This document shows positions 24,135-34,080 of a stretch of DNA of 37,195 nucleotides, one piece after another. The notes under the pieces were generated by a model, which did no database searches, was not told the origin of the DNA, and was given only the letters and a program-made list of their open reading frames with translations. The first letter of the stretch is position 1. Every line of letters begins with the position of its first letter. Source of the stretch: Thioalkalivibrio versutus (GTDB lineage Bacteria > Pseudomonadota > Gammaproteobacteria > Ectothiorhodospirales > Ectothiorhodospiraceae); the NCBI RefSeq assembly GCF_001999325.1, contig NZ_MVAR01000038.1:1-37195 (forward strand), written 5' to 3'. Both the position numbers and the translations under genes were made by a program.

Positions 24135-25124
24135 TTACTCGTTGTCGTCGCGCAGACCCGGCGGCGGCCAGTTCTCGAGACGCATGCCGAGCGACAGCCC
24201 GTGGGTCGCCAGCGTGTCCTTGATCTCAGTCAGCGACTTCTTGCCGAGGTTCGGCGCACGCAGCAACTCGACCTCGGTGCGCTGGACGAGATCCCCAATG
24301 TAGTACAGGTTCTCGGCCTTCAGGCAGTTGGCCGAACGCACCGTCAGTTCCAGCTCGTCCACCGGACGCAGCAGCACCGGGTCGATCGCGCCACCCACGG
24401 CACCCGCCACTTCGGCCGACTCTTCTTGCAAGTCAACGAACGGCGCCAGCTGGCCTTGAAGGATCGTCGCGGCTTGACGCACGGCGTCATCCGGGGCGAT
24501 CGCACCATTGGTTTCGAGCTCGAGCACCAGGCGATCCATATCGGTCCGCTGGGCCAGACGCGCGCTTTCGACGCGATAGGACACGCGGCGAATCGGGCTG
24601 AAGCTGGCGTCCAGCAACAGTCGACCAATACCCGTGTCATCCCCACCCTCGGCTTGCCGACGCGTGCTGACGGGTTCGTACCCGCGACCCGCGCGAGCCG
24701 TCAGAGTGATGTCCAGATCCACGTTCTTGGTGATCGTCGCGATCACGTGTTCCGGGTTCACCACCTCGACATCATGGTCGACCTGAATGTCGCCGGCCGT
24801 CACCACGCTCGGACCCTTCTTCCTCAGAGTCAGCGTGGACTCGTCGCGGCTGTGCATACGCAGCGCAACACCCTTCAGGTTCAGCAGAATGTCGACGACA
24901 TCTTCCTGTACTCCTTCGATGGTGGTGTACTCGTGCAGCACGCCTTCAATCCGGGCCTCGACAATGGCGGCACCCGGGATGGACGACAGCAACACACGTC
25001 GCAGGGCATTGCCCAGGGTGTGGCCGAAGCCGCGTTCCAGCGGCTCGAGGGCGACCTTGGCCTGATTCCGATTCTCGGCCTCGACCTCGATCTGCTGTTT
25101 CTTGACCAGTTCGTTCGACTGCAT
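24135..25124 (-). CDS. rpoA: RNA polymerase alpha subunit
   Basis: Alpha dimerises to nucleate RNA polymerase assembly, and its C-terminal domain contacts UP elements and activators. The 329-residue protein (E. coli 329) has the N-terminal dimerisation domain with [17 protein letters not shown] (about 32-48) and the C-terminal domain with [20 protein letters not shown] and [14 protein letters not shown]; the Arg and Asn-Cys-Leu-Lys residues of the DNA-binding surface are retained. It sits between rpsD and rplQ as usual. A 12-bp palindrome, CCTGGCGCCAGG (25132-25143), overlaps its AGGAG ribosome-binding site. Confidence 0.99.
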   Translation of the reverse strand: MQSNELVKKQQIEVEAENRNQAKVALEPLERGFGHTLGNALRRVLLSSIPGAAIVEARIEGVLHEYTTIEGVQEDVVDILLNLKGVALRMHSRDESTLTLRKKGPSVVTAGDIQVDHDVEVVNPEHVIATITKNVDLDITLTARAGRGYEPVSTRRQAEGGDDTGIGRLLLDASFSPIRRVSYRVESARLAQRTDMDRLVLELETNGAIAPDDAVRQAATILQGQLAPFVDLQEESAEVAGAVGGAIDPVLLRPVDELELTVRSANCLKAENLYYIGDLVQRTEVELLRAPNLGKKSLTEIKDTLATHGLSLGMRLENWPPPGLRDDNE

Positions 25125-25154
25125 TGTGACTCCTGGCGCCAGGCCGAAAAACGA

Positions 25155-25775
25155 TTACTTCGAGTACAGCTCGACGACGAGCGACTCGTTGATGTCCGCA
25201 GGCAGATCGGAACGATCCGGGATCGCCTTGAACGTACCCTCGAACTTGCTGGTGTCCACTTCGATCCAGCTCGGGAACCCGGTCTGCTCGGCCAGCGTCA
25301 TCGAGTCCTGGATGCGCACCTGCTTGCGCGCTTTCTCCCGGACCGTAACCACGTCGGACGGCTGCACCTGGTAGGCCGCGATGTTGACCACCTGCCCGTT
25401 CACCTGGATCGCACGATGCGCAACCAGCTGGCGCGCTTCGGAGCGGGTGGAGCCGAAGCCCATGCGGTACACCACGTTATCCAGACGACCTTCCAGCAGC
25501 TTCAACAAGTTCTCACCCGTCGAGCCCTTGCGCTGAGCGGCCTTCTTGTAATAGTTGCGGAACTGCTTTTCCAGCACGCCGTAGATGCGGCGAAGCTTCT
25601 GCTTCTCGCGCAGCTGCACGGCGTAGTCCGACAGGCGAGTACGGCGTTCACCGTGCTGACCCGGCGGCTTGTCGAGCTTGCACTTTGTTTCCAGCGCACG
25701 GACCCCACTCTTGAGGCCCAGGTCCACGCCTTCACGGCGACTCAACTTGCATTTCGGTCCAATGTAACGAGCCAT
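25155..25775 (-). CDS. rpsD: 30S ribosomal protein S4
   Basis: uS4 nucleates 30S assembly on the 16S 5' domain and, in E. coli, represses the alpha operon by binding its mRNA leader. The 206-residue product (E. coli 206) starts [15 protein letters not shown] and contains the S4 RNA-binding domain with [20 protein letters not shown]. Only two cysteines, both in KCKL contexts, are present in the N-terminal region, so it is the zinc-free form. It lies between rpsK and rpoA. Confidence 0.98.
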   Translation of the reverse strand: MARYIGPKCKLSRREGVDLGLKSGVRALETKCKLDKPPGQHGERRTRLSDYAVQLREKQKLRRIYGVLEKQFRNYYKKAAQRKGSTGENLLKLLEGRLDNVVYRMGFGSTRSEARQLVAHRAIQVNGQVVNIAAYQVQPSDVVTVREKARKQVRIQDSMTLAEQTGFPSWIEVDTSKFEGTFKAIPDRSDLPADINESLVVELYSK

Positions 25776-25790
25776 TCTTCAACTCCAGCC

Positions 25791-26180
25791 TTAAACGCGG
25801 CGTTTCTTGGGCGGCCGGCAGCCGTTGTGAGGGATCGGGGTTACATCACTGATATTCGTGATCTTGAACCCGGCATTGTTCAGCGCACGTACCGCCGACT
25901 CGCGACCCGGACCCGGGCCCCGCACCATCACGTCGAGATTCTTCACGCCGTGTTCGGCCGCAGTCGTCCCGGCGCGCTCGGCCGCGATCTGCGCGGCGAA
26001 CGGCGTCGACTTGCGGGAACCACGGAAACCCGAACCACCGGAGGTGGCCCAGCTGATCGTGTTCCCCTGCCGGTCGGTGATCGTGATGATCGTGTTGTTG
26101 AACGTGGCGTACACATGAGCCACGCCCTCGGCGATATTTTTGCGGACCTTTTTCTTGGTCCGTGTTTGCGCTTGTGCCAT
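25791..26180 (-). CDS. rpsK: 30S ribosomal protein S11
   Basis: uS11 forms part of the 30S platform near the mRNA exit. The 129-residue product matches E. coli in length and in its landmarks: [54 protein letters not shown] and the basic end CRPPKKRRV. The N-terminus is lysine-rich, as is normal. It lies 21 nt after rpsM and 15 nt before rpsD. Confidence 0.98.
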   Translation of the reverse strand: MAQAQTRTKKKVRKNIAEGVAHVYATFNNTIITITDRQGNTISWATSGGSGFRGSRKSTPFAAQIAAERAGTTAAEHGVKNLDVMVRGPGPGRESAVRALNNAGFKITNISDVTPIPHNGCRPPKKRRV

Positions 26181-26201
26181 GTACCTGAGATCCCAGTCTG
26201 A

Positions 26202-26558
26202 TTACTTGCGAATCGGGCGACGCGGGCCCTTTCGGGTGCGTGCATTCGTCTGCGTCTGCTGACCGCGCAGCGGCAGGCCGCGACGGTGGCGCACGCCACG
26301 GTAGCAGCCCAGATCCATCAATCGCTTGATGTTCATGCTGACTTCCCGGCGCAGATCCCCTTCAACGGGGATCTTGTCGATCTGGGCGCGCAGCGCATCC
26401 ACTTCGGCATCCGTCAGATCCCGCACCTTGATGTCCCGACGCACACCCGCCCCATCGCAGATCAGGCCGGCCCGAGTCGGGCCAATGCCATAGATCGCGG
26501 TCAGCGCGATTACCGTGTGCTTCTGGTCAGGAATATTGATTCCAGCGACGCGAGCCAT
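26202..26558 (-). CDS. rpsM: 30S ribosomal protein S13
   Basis: uS13 sits in the 30S head and contacts the 50S subunit and P-site tRNA. The 118-residue product equals E. coli S13 in length, starting [19 protein letters not shown] and ending in the basic tail [28 protein letters not shown] is the conserved RNA-contact segment. It is the first gene of the alpha operon, where E. coli S4 represses translation through a leader pseudoknot; here the 66-nt leader after rpmJ holds a short hairpin (26578-26590). Confidence 0.98.
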   Translation of the reverse strand: MARVAGINIPDQKHTVIALTAIYGIGPTRAGLICDGAGVRRDIKVRDLTDAEVDALRAQIDKIPVEGDLRREVSMNIKRLMDLGCYRGVRHRRGLPLRGQQTQTNARTRKGPRRPIRK

Positions 26559-26571
26559 CCAACTTCTCCAT

Positions 26572-26590
26572 CAAAATCCGGCAAAGCCGG
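26572..26590 (-). promoter_or_regulatory. Hairpin in the rpmJ-rpsM spacer
   Basis: On the transcript strand CCGGC and GCCGG (26578-26590) enclose TTT, followed by ATTTTG. It lies 19 nt before the rpsM ATG at the spc/alpha junction. It could be a weak terminator or part of an S4-responsive leader. The stem is only 5 bp, so confidence is low. Confidence 0.35.
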
Positions 26591-26624
26591 CTATAGTAGC
26601 AATGATTATGCGTTACGCCAAGCT

Positions 26625-26738
26625 TCAGCCCTGACGCTGCTTGTGGCGGGCGTCGGAACAGATCACCCGGACCACGCCATTACGCCGAATGACTTTGCAG
26701 TTCCGGCACATCGGCTTTACAGATGCACGTACCTTCAT
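26625..26738 (-). CDS. rpmJ: 50S ribosomal protein L36
   Basis: This small gene encodes 37 residues beginning [19 protein letters not shown] and ending HKQRQG, nearly the E. coli sequence (38 residues). Cys11, Cys14, Cys27 and His32 form the zinc-binding set, so this is the zinc-containing form of bL36. An AGGAG (26746-26750 on the complement) precedes the ATG. It follows secY by 15 nt and closes the spc operon, the usual place in gammaproteobacteria. Confidence 0.97.
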   Translation of the reverse strand: MKVRASVKPMCRNCKVIRRNGVVRVICSDARHKQRQG

Positions 26739-26753
26739 GGTCTTTCTCCTGGT

Positions 26754-28100
26754 CTAGCGGATCCCGGTCCCGCCGAAACCCTTCAGATTCGCTTTCTTCA
26801 TCAAGCCTTCGTACTGGTGGGACACCAGATGCGACTGCAACTGCGCCATGAAATCCATCACCACGATCACGATGATCAGAAGCGAGGTCCCGCCAAAGTA
26901 GAAGGGCACGTTCCAATACAGGATCAGGAACTCCGGCAGCAGGCACACTGCGGTGATGTACACCGCCCCCACCGCCGTCAGTCGAGTCATGACCCCGTCA
27001 ATGAATCTTTCGGTCTGGACACCTGGCCGGATCCCCGGAATGAAGGCGCCCTGCTTCTTCAGATTTTCCGCCGTATCGCGTGAGTTGAACACCAGCGCGG
27101 TATAGAAGAAGCAGAAGAAAATAATCGCAGCCGCATAGAACATCACGTACAGCGGCTGTCCCGGCGCCAGCGTCGTCGAGATCTCCCGCAGCCAGTCCAT
27201 CCCTTCAGCCTGGCCGAACCACTGCCCCAACGTCGACGGGAAAAGAATGATACTCGATGCGAAGATCGGCGGGATCACCCCGGCCATGTTCAGCTTCAGC
27301 GGCAGGTGCGAGGACTGGCCACCGACCATCTTCCTTCCCACCTGGCGTTTGGCGTAATTGATCGTCACTCGGCGTTGCCCGCGCTCGACGAACACCACGA
27401 AGGCGGTCACCGCCAGGGCCAGGACGATCAGAATCACCACGAATGCTGCCGCCAGTTCTCCGGTGCGGGCCAGCTCCAGGGTTCCGCCAATCGCGCCCGG
27501 AAGCCCTGCGACGATACCGGCGAAGATTATGATCGAGATCCCGTTGCCAATGCCGCGTTCCGTAATCTGCTCACCCAGCCACATCAGGAACAGCGTCCCC
27601 GTCACCAGCGAGACCACAACGGTGAAGATGAAGATCGGGCCCGGGTTGAGGGCCATCGGCATCCCCTGGATGGTCTGACCATTCAAGGCAATCCCGATCC
27701 CGATACTCTGGAACAGCGCCAGCGCCACGGTCCCGTAGCGCGTGTACTGCGTAATCTTGCGCCGTCCCTGTTCGCCCTCTTTCTTCAATTGCTGGAGCGC
27801 CGGTACGGTCGCGGCCAGAAGCTGCATGATGATGGCGGCCGAGATGTACGGCATCACCCCCAGCGCAAAGATCGACAGGCGCTCCAGCGCCCCCCCGGAA
27901 AACATGTTGAACATGTCCAGGATGGTCCCGCTTTGCTGTTCGAAGAACTGCGAGACGGCCACCGGGTTAATACCGGGCACCGGAATGAAGGTACCGATCC
28001 GGTACACCACCAGGGCACCCAGAACGAACAGCAGGCGTTGGCGTAACTCGGTAAAACCGGTGAGCCCGCCACCGGAACGTGCTGTCGCTCCACGTGCCAT
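26754..28100 (-). CDS. secY: Preprotein translocase subunit SecY
   Basis: SecY forms the protein-conducting channel of the inner membrane with SecE and SecG. The 448-residue product (E. coli 443) shows ten hydrophobic spans. Conserved landmarks are the first-span [12 protein letters not shown], the plug-region [23 protein letters not shown] (in part), [20 protein letters not shown] and the C-terminal cytosolic loop segment [10 protein letters not shown] with Arg residues for ribosome and SecA contact. It lies 3 nt after rplO and is the only non-ribosomal gene of the spc operon here. Confidence 0.99.
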   Translation of the reverse strand: MARGATARSGGGLTGFTELRQRLLFVLGALVVYRIGTFIPVPGINPVAVSQFFEQQSGTILDMFNMFSGGALERLSIFALGVMPYISAAIIMQLLAATVPALQQLKKEGEQGRRKITQYTRYGTVALALFQSIGIGIALNGQTIQGMPMALNPGPIFIFTVVVSLVTGTLFLMWLGEQITERGIGNGISIIIFAGIVAGLPGAIGGTLELARTGELAAAFVVILIVLALAVTAFVVFVERGQRRVTINYAKRQVGRKMVGGQSSHLPLKLNMAGVIPPIFASSIILFPSTLGQWFGQAEGMDWLREISTTLAPGQPLYVMFYAAAIIFFCFFYTALVFNSRDTAENLKKQGAFIPGIRPGVQTERFIDGVMTRLTAVGAVYITAVCLLPEFLILYWNVPFYFGGTSLLIIVIVVMDFMAQLQSHLVSHQYEGLMKKANLKGFGGTGIR

Positions 28101-28103
28101 TAT

Positions 28104-28535
28104 TTAGGCCTCAACGCTCCCGCCAGCGGCTTCGATCGCCGCCCGCGCACCCTTGGTCACGCCCACGCCCTTCACGGCACAGGCCTTCGAGACTTCACCG
28201 GAGGCGAAGATCTTGGCGCTCTGCGCATCGCTGCGCACGACGCCTGCAGCCTTCAGGGTGTCCAGGGTCACGTCGCCGTCGACCTTGGCCAGTTCGCTGA
28301 GACGCACTTCGGCCGAATACTGTTGCTTGCGCGAGCGGAAGCCCACCTTCGGCAGGCGACGCTGCAGCGGCATCTGGCCGCCTTCGAAGCCGACCTTCGT
28401 GTAACCACCCGAGCGAGACTTCTGACCCTTGTGGCCGCGGCCGCCGGTCTTGCCCAGACCGGAGCCAATTCCCCGACCGACGCGCTTGGCCGGCTTGCGG
28501 GCACCGTCGGGGCTGGAAATGTTATTCAGTCGCAT
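28104..28535 (-). CDS. rplO: 50S ribosomal protein L15
   Basis: uL15 is a late-assembling protein that organises 23S domains II and V. The 143-residue product (E. coli 144) starts [18 protein letters not shown] and has the glycine-arginine loop [19 protein letters not shown], then [19 protein letters not shown]. The start at 28535 is supported by a GAGGAAG site and a 2-nt gap to the rpmD stop; the longer open frame upstream reads rpmD and rpsE out of phase. secY follows 3 nt later. Confidence 0.98.
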   Translation of the reverse strand: MRLNNISSPDGARKPAKRVGRGIGSGLGKTGGRGHKGQKSRSGGYTKVGFEGGQMPLQRRLPKVGFRSRKQQYSAEVRLSELAKVDGDVTLDTLKAAGVVRSDAQSAKIFASGEVSKACAVKGVGVTKGARAAIEAAGGSVEA

Positions 28536-28537
28536 GA

Positions 28538-28717
28538 TTAGACTTCCTCTACCTTCAGCAGGTACGAGACCTTCTTGACCATGCCCAGGTTCTCGGGCGT
28601 GGCCTCGATGATCGCGCTGCTGTGGGTCTTGCGCAGCCCGAGTCCACGCACGCACGCCTTGTGCGTGGCGATACGGCCGGCGGTGCTGCGTACCAGTGTC
28701 AGTTTCAGCTTGCTCAT
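28538..28717 (-). CDS. rpmD: 50S ribosomal protein L30
   Basis: This short gene encodes 59 residues, the same as E. coli uL30: it starts [15 protein letters not shown], continues with [16 protein letters not shown] and ends SYLLKVEEV. It lies between rpsE (3-nt gap) and rplO (2-nt gap), the universal gammaproteobacterial order. The full frame was read directly on the minus strand. Confidence 0.97.
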   Translation of the reverse strand: MSKLKLTLVRSTAGRIATHKACVRGLGLRKTHSSAIIEATPENLGMVKKVSYLLKVEEV

Positions 28718-28720
28718 GGC

Positions 28721-29227
28721 TTAGCTCTTCACTTCGTCGACGGACTTGCCGCGCTTGGCCGCAACCCGTTCCGGCGAGTTCACCATGGTGAGCCCGTCGA
28801 TGGTCGCCTGCACGACGTTGATGGGGTTGCGCGAACCGACACACTTGGCCAGCACGTTACGCACGCCCGCTACTTCGAGCACTGCGCGCATCGCGCCGCC
28901 GGCGATGATCCCGGTACCCTCAGAGGCCGGCTGCATGTAGACATTGGCCGCGCCATGATGCCCGTTCACCGCATAGTGCAGCGTGCCTTCATTCAGCGAC
29001 ACATTGCGCATTTCCATGCGCGCCTGCTGCATTGCCTTCTGAATGGCCGCCGGCACCTCGCGCGCCTTCGCGTATCCGTACCCGACTCGTCCCTCGCCAT
29101 CACCGACGACGGTCAGTGCGGCAAACCGGAACTGCCGGCCGCCCTTGACCACCTTCGCAACGCGGTTGACGCCAATCAGCTTTTCCTGGAGGCCGTCCTG
29201 CGCTTCGCTTACATCGTTACGTGCCAT
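28721..29227 (-). CDS. rpsE: 30S ribosomal protein S5
   Basis: uS5 lines the mRNA entry channel and influences decoding accuracy. The 168-residue product (E. coli 167) has the double-stranded RNA-binding-like N-terminal domain with [19 protein letters not shown] and [17 protein letters not shown], then the C-terminal domain with [26 protein letters not shown] site precedes the ATG. It follows rplR by 26 nt, the widest gap inside the spc block before rpmJ. Confidence 0.98.
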   Translation of the reverse strand: MARNDVSEAQDGLQEKLIGVNRVAKVVKGGRQFRFAALTVVGDGEGRVGYGYAKAREVPAAIQKAMQQARMEMRNVSLNEGTLHYAVNGHHGAANVYMQPASEGTGIIAGGAMRAVLEVAGVRNVLAKCVGSRNPINVVQATIDGLTMVNSPERVAAKRGKSVDEVKS

Positions 29228-29253
29228 TTCTCTCTCCGCTCGATCGCGTTTGA

Positions 29254-29607
29254 CTAGAACTGCAGGCCGCTTTCACGGGCAGCGTCGGCAAGTGCCTTCA
29301 CCCGTCCGTGATAACGAAAACCCGCGCGGTCAAACGCGACCTGTTCGATCCCTGCTTTGCGCGCACGCTCCGCGATGGCCTGGCCCACGCGGGCGGCGGC
29401 CTCGGCGTTGCCGGTGGAACCCCCGGCATTCTTCAGATCCTTCTCCACGGTCGACGCCGCGGCAAGCACCGCGTCGCCCGAGGGGGCAATGATCTGCGCG
29501 TACATGTGGCGCGGCGTCCGGTGGATACAGAGACGATGCACCCCCAGCTCACGGATCTTGAACCGTGCGCGCCGCGCCCTCTTAAGTCTGGCCTCTTTCT
29601 TGTCCAC
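29254..29607 (-). CDS. rplR: 50S ribosomal protein L18
   Basis: uL18 binds 5S rRNA in the central protuberance. The 117-residue product is the E. coli length, with [26 protein letters not shown] and the closing [19 protein letters not shown]. The start codon is GTG at 29607 (plus-strand cac at 29605-29607), giving MDKKEARLK in line with the E. coli N-terminus MDKK; no ATG fits. This is the one non-ATG start I confirmed in the ribosomal block. Confidence 0.97.
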   Translation of the reverse strand: MDKKEARLKRARRARFKIRELGVHRLCIHRTPRHMYAQIIAPSGDAVLAAASTVEKDLKNAGGSTGNAEAAARVGQAIAERARKAGIEQVAFDRAGFRYHGRVKALADAARESGLQF

Positions 29608-29617
29608 TGGTGCCTAC

Positions 29618-30148
29618 CTACTTCTTCTTGGCTTCTTTGCGCACGATGCGCTCGTCTTTGTACTTCACGCCCTTGCCCTTGTAGGGCTCCGGCGGGCGGA
29701 AGGCGCGAATATTCGCTGCCACCTGGCCCACCTTCTGGCGATCCGTTCCCTTGACCACGACCTCGGTCGGGGTCGGTGTCTCCACCGTCACGCCTTCCGG
29801 AATGTCGAAGTCGATCGGATGCGAGTACCCGAGCGTCAGGTTCAGCTTCGCGCCCTGCATTTGGGCGCGATAGCCGACGCCGACCAACTCCAGCGCCCGG
29901 ACGAACCCTTCGCTCACCCCGTGGACATGATTGCCCAGGAGTGCCCGAATAGTACCCGCCAACGCGACATTCTTCGCGTTCTCCGTGGCCTTCACTCGAA
30001 CCACCCCGTCCTCGACGGTAACGATCACGGCTTCGGGGCAGGTGAGCTGTAGCTCGCCCTTCGGACCCTTGATCTTGATCTCGCTGTCCGACTGCTCGAC
30101 GGAGACGCCGTTCGGCAGCTTGATCGGCAGATTTGCAATGCGCGACAT
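29618..30148 (-). CDS. rplF: 50S ribosomal protein L6
   Basis: uL6 binds near the sarcin-ricin loop and supports GTPase factor function. The 176-residue product (E. coli 177) starts [14 protein letters not shown] and consists of two related domains; [22 protein letters not shown] and the C-terminal [16 protein letters not shown] are the family signatures. The start at 30148 is the conserved N-terminus; about 23 codons of open frame upstream run into rpsH out of phase. The gaps to rpsH and rplR are 10 and 10 nt. Confidence 0.98.
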   Translation of the reverse strand: MSRIANLPIKLPNGVSVEQSDSEIKIKGPKGELQLTCPEAVIVTVEDGVVRVKATENAKNVALAGTIRALLGNHVHGVSEGFVRALELVGVGYRAQMQGAKLNLTLGYSHPIDFDIPEGVTVETPTPTEVVVKGTDRQKVGQVAANIRAFRPPEPYKGKGVKYKDERIVRKEAKKK

Positions 30149-30158
30149 GGCTGATTCC

Positions 30159-30551
30159 TCAGTAAATCTTGCAGAGGACTTCGCCGCCCTGGCCTGCGGC
30201 CCGGGCAGCGCGGTCACTCATGACACCCTGTGGCGTGGAGACCACGGCAACCCCGAGACCGGCGTTAATCCGCGGCAGCTCGTCCTTGCCGCGATAAATC
30301 CGCAGGCCCGGACGCGAGATCCGCTCGACGGTCTCGATGACCGGCCGTCCCTCGAAGTACTTCAGCTTCACCACCAGCTTCTTCTGGGCAACTTCGCCCT
30401 CGACCTGGATGTCGCTTACGAAACCCTCATCGGCGAAGACCTTAAGGATTCGCTCCTTGGCCTTGCTGAAAGGAATGGCGACCTGCTCCTTGTTCGCACG
30501 CTGGGCGTTGCGAACACGGGTGAGCATGTCGGAAATCGGATCGGTCATCAT
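30159..30551 (-). CDS. rpsH: 30S ribosomal protein S8
   Basis: uS8 binds the 16S central domain and, in E. coli, represses the spc operon by binding the rplE mRNA. The 130-residue product (E. coli 130) contains [14 protein letters not shown] and the C-terminal [20 protein letters not shown] with GGEVLCKIY. Two adjacent ATG codons are available; the first (30551) is preferred because it lies 10 nt from GGAG and gives the family length, the second (30548) is an alternative. The longer open frame covers rpsN out of phase. Confidence 0.97.
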   Translation of the reverse strand: MMTDPISDMLTRVRNAQRANKEQVAIPFSKAKERILKVFADEGFVSDIQVEGEVAQKKLVVKLKYFEGRPVIETVERISRPGLRIYRGKDELPRINAGLGVAVVSTPQGVMSDRAARAAGQGGEVLCKIY

Positions 30552-30565
30552 CGGTTCAAATCTCC

Positions 30566-30871
30566 TTACCAGCTCGCCTTGCGCAGGCCCGGAATCTCGC
30601 CCTTCATGGCGTGTTCGCGCAGCTTGTTGCGCCCCAGGCCAAACCGGCGGTAATAACCTTTCGGCCGACCGGTGACGCCGCACCGGTTCGTCTGCCGAAC
30701 GCGCGCGGAATCACGCGGCAGCTTTTGCAGCGCATGCATGGCCGCCAGGCGTTCTTCGGACGACTTGGTCTCGTCGACCAGGATCGCCTTCAGCTCGGCC
30801 CGCTTGGCCGCGTACTTGTTGACCAGTCGCTCGCGCTTTTTCTCGCGTTCGAGCATCGATGTCTTTGCCAT
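30566..30871 (-). CDS. rpsN: 30S ribosomal protein S14 (zinc-free form)
   Basis: uS14 is a 30S head protein. The 101-residue product is the long form without CxxC pairs: the region that holds zinc ligands in the short form reads [17 protein letters not shown], with one cysteine. It ends [11 protein letters not shown], as in E. coli. It lies 15 nt after rplE and 14 nt before rpsH. No second, zinc-containing S14 copy is in the window. Confidence 0.98.
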   Translation of the reverse strand: MAKTSMLEREKKRERLVNKYAAKRAELKAILVDETKSSEERLAAMHALQKLPRDSARVRQTNRCGVTGRPKGYYRRFGLGRNKLREHAMKGEIPGLRKASW

Positions 30872-30886
30872 GTGCGCCTACCTCGG

Positions 30887-31426
30887 TTACTGCCGGAACG
30901 GGAATCGGAAGGCCTCCAAAAGGGCCTTGGCTTCCGCGTCCGTTCTTGCACTGGTGGTAATCGTGATGTCCATGCCGCGCAATTTGTCGACACGGTCGTA
31001 ATCGATCTCCGGGAAGATGATCTGTTCCTTGATGCCCATGCTGTAGTTGCCACGGCCATCGAAGGCTTTCGCGGAAAACCCGCGGAAGTCACGCACGCGC
31101 GGCAGCGCTACGCTAATCAGGCGATCCAGGAACTCGTACATCTGCCGCCGGCGCAAAGTGACCTTGCAGCCGATCGGATAGTCATCGCGGATCTTGAACC
31201 CGGCGATCGACTTGCGCGCCTTGGTCACCACCGGCTTCTGCCCGGCAATGGCCGTCATGTCGCTGACCGCGTGCTCGATCACCTTCTTGTCCGCAACGGC
31301 ATCACCCAGACCCATATTCAGGGTCACCTTGGTGACACGCGGGATTTCCATCACGTTGGCATAGCTGAACTGCTCGCGCAGGGCCTGCTTCACCGTGGAT
31401 TCGTATTCTTCTCTCAAGCGTTCCAT
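30887..31426 (-). CDS. rplE: 50S ribosomal protein L5
   Basis: uL5 binds 5S rRNA and contacts P-site tRNA. The 179-residue product equals E. coli L5 in length, with [49 protein letters not shown] and the C-terminal [18 protein letters not shown]. In E. coli the start region of this gene carries the S8 binding site for spc feedback; the 18-nt spacer after rplX here is short, and I could not confirm an S8-like helix by eye. Confidence 0.98.
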   Translation of the reverse strand: MERLREEYESTVKQALREQFSYANVMEIPRVTKVTLNMGLGDAVADKKVIEHAVSDMTAIAGQKPVVTKARKSIAGFKIRDDYPIGCKVTLRRRQMYEFLDRLISVALPRVRDFRGFSAKAFDGRGNYSMGIKEQIIFPEIDYDRVDKLRGMDITITTSARTDAEAKALLEAFRFPFRQ

Positions 31427-31444
31427 AAAACCGTCCGTCCCGCG

Positions 31445-31759
31445 TTATGCGTCCACGACTTCGCCGTTCGAGCGGAAGACCCGCACCTTACGGCCGTCTT
31501 CCAGGGTCTTGAACGACACGCGATCACCCTTGTCGGTTGCTGGGTTGAAGACCATCACGTTGGACACATCGATCGGCATTTCCTTCTCGATGATCCCACC
31601 GCCGACACCCTGTTGCGGGTTCGGCTTCTGATGCTTCTTCACCATGTTGATGTTCTGAACCAGAACCTTGCCATCGAGGACCTTGATAATGGTGCCCCGG
31701 CGACCCTTGTCCTTGCCAGAAATCACGACGACATCGTCGCCTTTGCGAATCTTGTTCAT
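31445..31759 (-). CDS. rplX: 50S ribosomal protein L24
   Basis: uL24 initiates 50S assembly on the 23S 5' domain. The 104-residue product equals E. coli, with the KOW motif [17 protein letters not shown] (about 6-22) and [19 protein letters not shown]. The start is the ATG at 31759, five nt after a GAGG; an in-frame GTG one codon upstream (31762) is rejected because it sits too close to that site. It lies 7 nt after rplN. Confidence 0.97.
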   Translation of the reverse strand: MNKIRKGDDVVVISGKDKGRRGTIIKVLDGKVLVQNINMVKKHQKPNPQQGVGGGIIEKEMPIDVSNVMVFNPATDKGDRVSFKTLEDGRKVRVFRSNGEVVDA

Positions 31760-31766
31760 CACGTCC

Positions 31767-32135
31767 TCACAGCACTTCCGGGGCGAGGGAGATAATCTTC
31801 ATGTACTTCTCCCCTCGCAGTTCACGCGTCACCGGCCCGAAGATACGGGTGCCGATCGGCTGGTGCTGGTTGTTCAGCAGGACCGCGGCGTTGCGGTCGA
31901 AGCGGATCAGCGATCCATCCGCACGGCGCACGCCCGCGGCCGTGCGCACCACGACGGCGTCATAGACATCGCCCTTCTTCACCTTGCCACGCGGGATCGC
32001 ATCCTTGACGCTCACCTTGATGACGTCGCCCACCCGGGCGTACCGGCGGTGCGACCCGCCCAGCACCTTGATGCACTGGATGCGTCGGGCACCGCTGTTA
32101 TCGGCGGCCTCGAGCACGGTCTGCATTTGAATCAT
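31767..32135 (-). CDS. rplN: 50S ribosomal protein L14
   Basis: uL14 forms an intersubunit bridge and is the docking site of RsfS, encoded at 2210-2614. The 122-residue product (E. coli 123) starts [18 protein letters not shown] and contains [37 protein letters not shown] and [13 protein letters not shown]. It is the first gene of the classical spc unit, 22 nt after rpsQ, with no visible terminator or promoter between them. Confidence 0.98.
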   Translation of the reverse strand: MIQMQTVLEAADNSGARRIQCIKVLGGSHRRYARVGDVIKVSVKDAIPRGKVKKGDVYDAVVVRTAAGVRRADGSLIRFDRNAAVLLNNQHQPIGTRIFGPVTRELRGEKYMKIISLAPEVL

Positions 32136-32157
32136 GACTTATCTCCTGGCAGCCGAT

Positions 32158-32424
32158 TCAGAGAGCGTCCTGCCCGACCACTTCGATCAGGGCATGATGC
32201 TTCTGCTTGGAAATCGGCCGGCATTCACGGATACGAACCCGATCGCCCATGCGCGATACATTTTCTTCGTCATGGACGTGCAGTTTCGTGCTGCGACGAA
32301 TGAACTTCCCGTACAGCGGATGACGGACGCGACGCTCGACAAGAACCGTGCGGGTCTTGTCCGTCTTGTCGCTAATCACGCGCCCGACGACGGAACGCTG
32401 AGTCCTGGAACCTTCTTCGGTCAT
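32158..32424 (-). CDS. rpsQ: 30S ribosomal protein S17
   Basis: uS17 is a primary 16S-binding OB-fold protein. The 88-residue product (E. coli 84) has [35 protein letters not shown] and [16 protein letters not shown]. The ATG at 32424, after a 4-nt gap from rpmC and with AGG eight nt upstream, gives the family length. An in-frame ATG at 32451 would overlap rpmC by 23 nt and has a poor ribosome-binding site, so it is less likely. It ends the S10 unit. Confidence 0.96.
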   Translation of the reverse strand: MTEEGSRTQRSVVGRVISDKTDKTRTVLVERRVRHPLYGKFIRRSTKLHVHDEENVSRMGDRVRIRECRPISKQKHHALIEVVGQDAL

Positions 32425-32428
32425 TGTC

Positions 32429-32623
32429 TTAACCTGCCCTTCTACGTTCATTCATCAGCGTCTTGATCTGCGCGATCTCGCGCCGCACCTTGCCGACACG
32501 ATCCGGGCGCGCAAGCTGCCCGACCGACTTCTGCATGCGAAGGCCGAACTGTTCCTTGTAGAGCGCTTCCAGCTCCTGGTCCAGATCGCCGTCCGACTTC
32601 TTTCTGAGCTCTTCTGCTTTCAT
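32429..32623 (-). CDS. rpmC: 50S ribosomal protein L29
   Basis: uL29 is a two-helix protein beside the exit tunnel, part of the docking site for trigger factor and SRP. The 64-residue product (E. coli 63) starts [18 protein letters not shown] and has [17 protein letters not shown] and [15 protein letters not shown]. The ATG at 32623 shares one base with the rplP stop (TGATG), showing coupled translation; a GTG one codon upstream is also in frame but less likely. Confidence 0.97.
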   Translation of the reverse strand: MKAEELRKKSDGDLDQELEALYKEQFGLRMQKSVGQLARPDRVGKVRREIAQIKTLMNERRRAG

Positions 32624-33036
32624 CACATCACCTGCCGACGGGTAAACACCGTCTTGACCGGGAGCTTGGCGGCGGCCAGACGCATTGCCTCACGCGCAAC
32701 GTCTTCATGCACACCTTCCATCTCGTAGAGCACGCGGCCGGGCTGGATCTTGCAGACCCAGTACTCGACACCGCCCTTGCCCTTGCCCATGCGCACTTCA
32801 AGCGGCTTCTTGGTGACCGGGACGTCCGGGAACACCCGGATCCAGATCTTCCCGCCACGCTTGATGTGACGCACCATCGCACGCCGCGCCGCCTCGATCT
32901 GGCGCGCGGTAATGCGACCGCGTTCCACGGCCTGAAGGCCGTACTCGCCGAAGCTGACCTTGGCGCCGGTGGAGGCCATGCCCCGGTTCCGGCCCTTGAA
33001 CTGCTTGCGGAATTTGGTTCTTTTTGGCTGCAACAT
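32623..33036 (-). CDS. rplP: 50S ribosomal protein L16
   Basis: uL16 organises the A-site tRNA elbow region of the 50S subunit. The 137-residue product (E. coli 136) starts [19 protein letters not shown] and includes [16 protein letters not shown] and [21 protein letters not shown] (in part). The segment [11 protein letters not shown] contains the Arg that is hydroxylated in E. coli L16. It lies 10 nt after rpsC and overlaps rpmC by one base. Confidence 0.98.
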   Translation of the reverse strand: MLQPKRTKFRKQFKGRNRGMASTGAKVSFGEYGLQAVERGRITARQIEAARRAMVRHIKRGGKIWIRVFPDVPVTKKPLEVRMGKGKGGVEYWVCKIQPGRVLYEMEGVHEDVAREAMRLAAAKLPVKTVFTRRQVM

Positions 33037-33046
33037 GGTCTATGTC

Positions 33047-33727
33047 CTAGCTCGCGTTGGCCGCAGCGCGCGTCCCTTCGACCGGTTCCAGGCCGAAAAC
33101 TTCGCCCTTGAAGATCCACACCTTGACGCCGATGATCCCGTAGGTCGTACGCGCCTCGGCGAAACCGTAGTCGATGTCCGCACGCAGGGTGTGCAGCGGC
33201 ACGCGGCCTTCGCGGTACCACTCGGAACGCGCGATCTCGGCGCCATTGAGACGACCGGCCACGTGCACCTTGATGCCCTGGGCACCCAGGCGCATCGCAT
33301 TACCCACGGCGCGCTTCATCGCACGACGGAACATAATCCGGCGTTCAAGCTGCTGGGCGATGCCTTCCGCGACCAGCTGGGCTTCGATCTCGGGCTTGCG
33401 CACCTCTTCGATGTTGATCTTGACGTTGCCCTGCTCCAGGCCCGTCTCGGCTGCCACTTCGCGGCGCAGCTTCTCGATGTCCTCGCCCTTCTTGCCGATC
33501 ACAATCCCCGGACGTGCCGTGTGAATCGTGATGTGCGCGGCCTTGGCGGGACGCTCGATGGTGATTCGGCTGACCGACGCGTGGGCAAGTTTCTTCTGCA
33601 GAAACGTGCGCAGCTTGATGTCGTTGTTCAGCGTCTCACCAAACTCGCGACCGTCCGCGTACCAGGTCGCCGACCACGGGCGAGAAATGCCCAGCCGGAT
33701 GCCGGTTGGATGTACTTTCTGACCCAT
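33047..33727 (-). CDS. rpsC: 30S ribosomal protein S3
   Basis: uS3 forms the mRNA entry channel with S4 and S5 and helps unwind mRNA. The 226-residue product (E. coli 233) starts [17 protein letters not shown] and has the KH domain with [20 protein letters not shown] and a C-terminal domain containing [19 protein letters not shown]. The C-terminus ends soon after GLEPVEG, slightly shorter than E. coli. It starts 2 nt after rplV ends. Confidence 0.98.
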   Translation of the reverse strand: MGQKVHPTGIRLGISRPWSATWYADGREFGETLNNDIKLRTFLQKKLAHASVSRITIERPAKAAHITIHTARPGIVIGKKGEDIEKLRREVAAETGLEQGNVKINIEEVRKPEIEAQLVAEGIAQQLERRIMFRRAMKRAVGNAMRLGAQGIKVHVAGRLNGAEIARSEWYREGRVPLHTLRADIDYGFAEARTTYGIIGVKVWIFKGEVFGLEPVEGTRAAANAS

Positions 33728-33729
33728 GG

Positions 33730-34071
33730 TTAGTTCGCTCCCTTCTCGCTCACGCCCACTACAATGTGGCTGGTGCGCTTCATGATGCGGTTGCCGCGAC
33801 CCTTGGCTCGCGCCTGCATGCGCTTGAGAACCGGGCCTTCGTCGATCTGGATGCGCGAGATGCGCAGCTCGTCGATGTCTGCACCGTCATTGTTCTCCGC
33901 ATTGGCAATCGCGGATTCCAGCACCTTTTTTACAATCGCTGCCGGCTTTTTGGGGCTGAAAGTCAACTCGTTCAGAGCCTCTTCCACCCGCATGCCACGA
34001 ACCTGGTCGGCGACCAGCCGCGTCTTCTGCGGCGAGATGCGCGCGTAGCGCAGTTTTGCAATCGTCTCCAT
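33730..34071 (-). CDS. rplV: 50S ribosomal protein L22
   Basis: uL22 lines the exit tunnel with a long beta hairpin, a site of macrolide-resistance mutations. The 113-residue product (E. coli 110) contains [38 protein letters not shown] and the hairpin [19 protein letters not shown]. It lies 9 nt after rpsS and 2 nt before rpsC. Confidence 0.98.
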   Translation of the reverse strand: METIAKLRYARISPQKTRLVADQVRGMRVEEALNELTFSPKKPAAIVKKVLESAIANAENNDGADIDELRISRIQIDEGPVLKRMQARAKGRGNRIMKRTSHIVVGVSEKGAN

Positions 34072-34080
34072 CGTTCGTCC

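Noticed and set aside
25132-25143. 12-bp palindrome CCTGGCGCCAGG before rpoA
   Set aside because: A GC-rich palindrome of this length is not surprising, it has no loop for a hairpin of note, and it only partly overlaps the ribosome-binding site.
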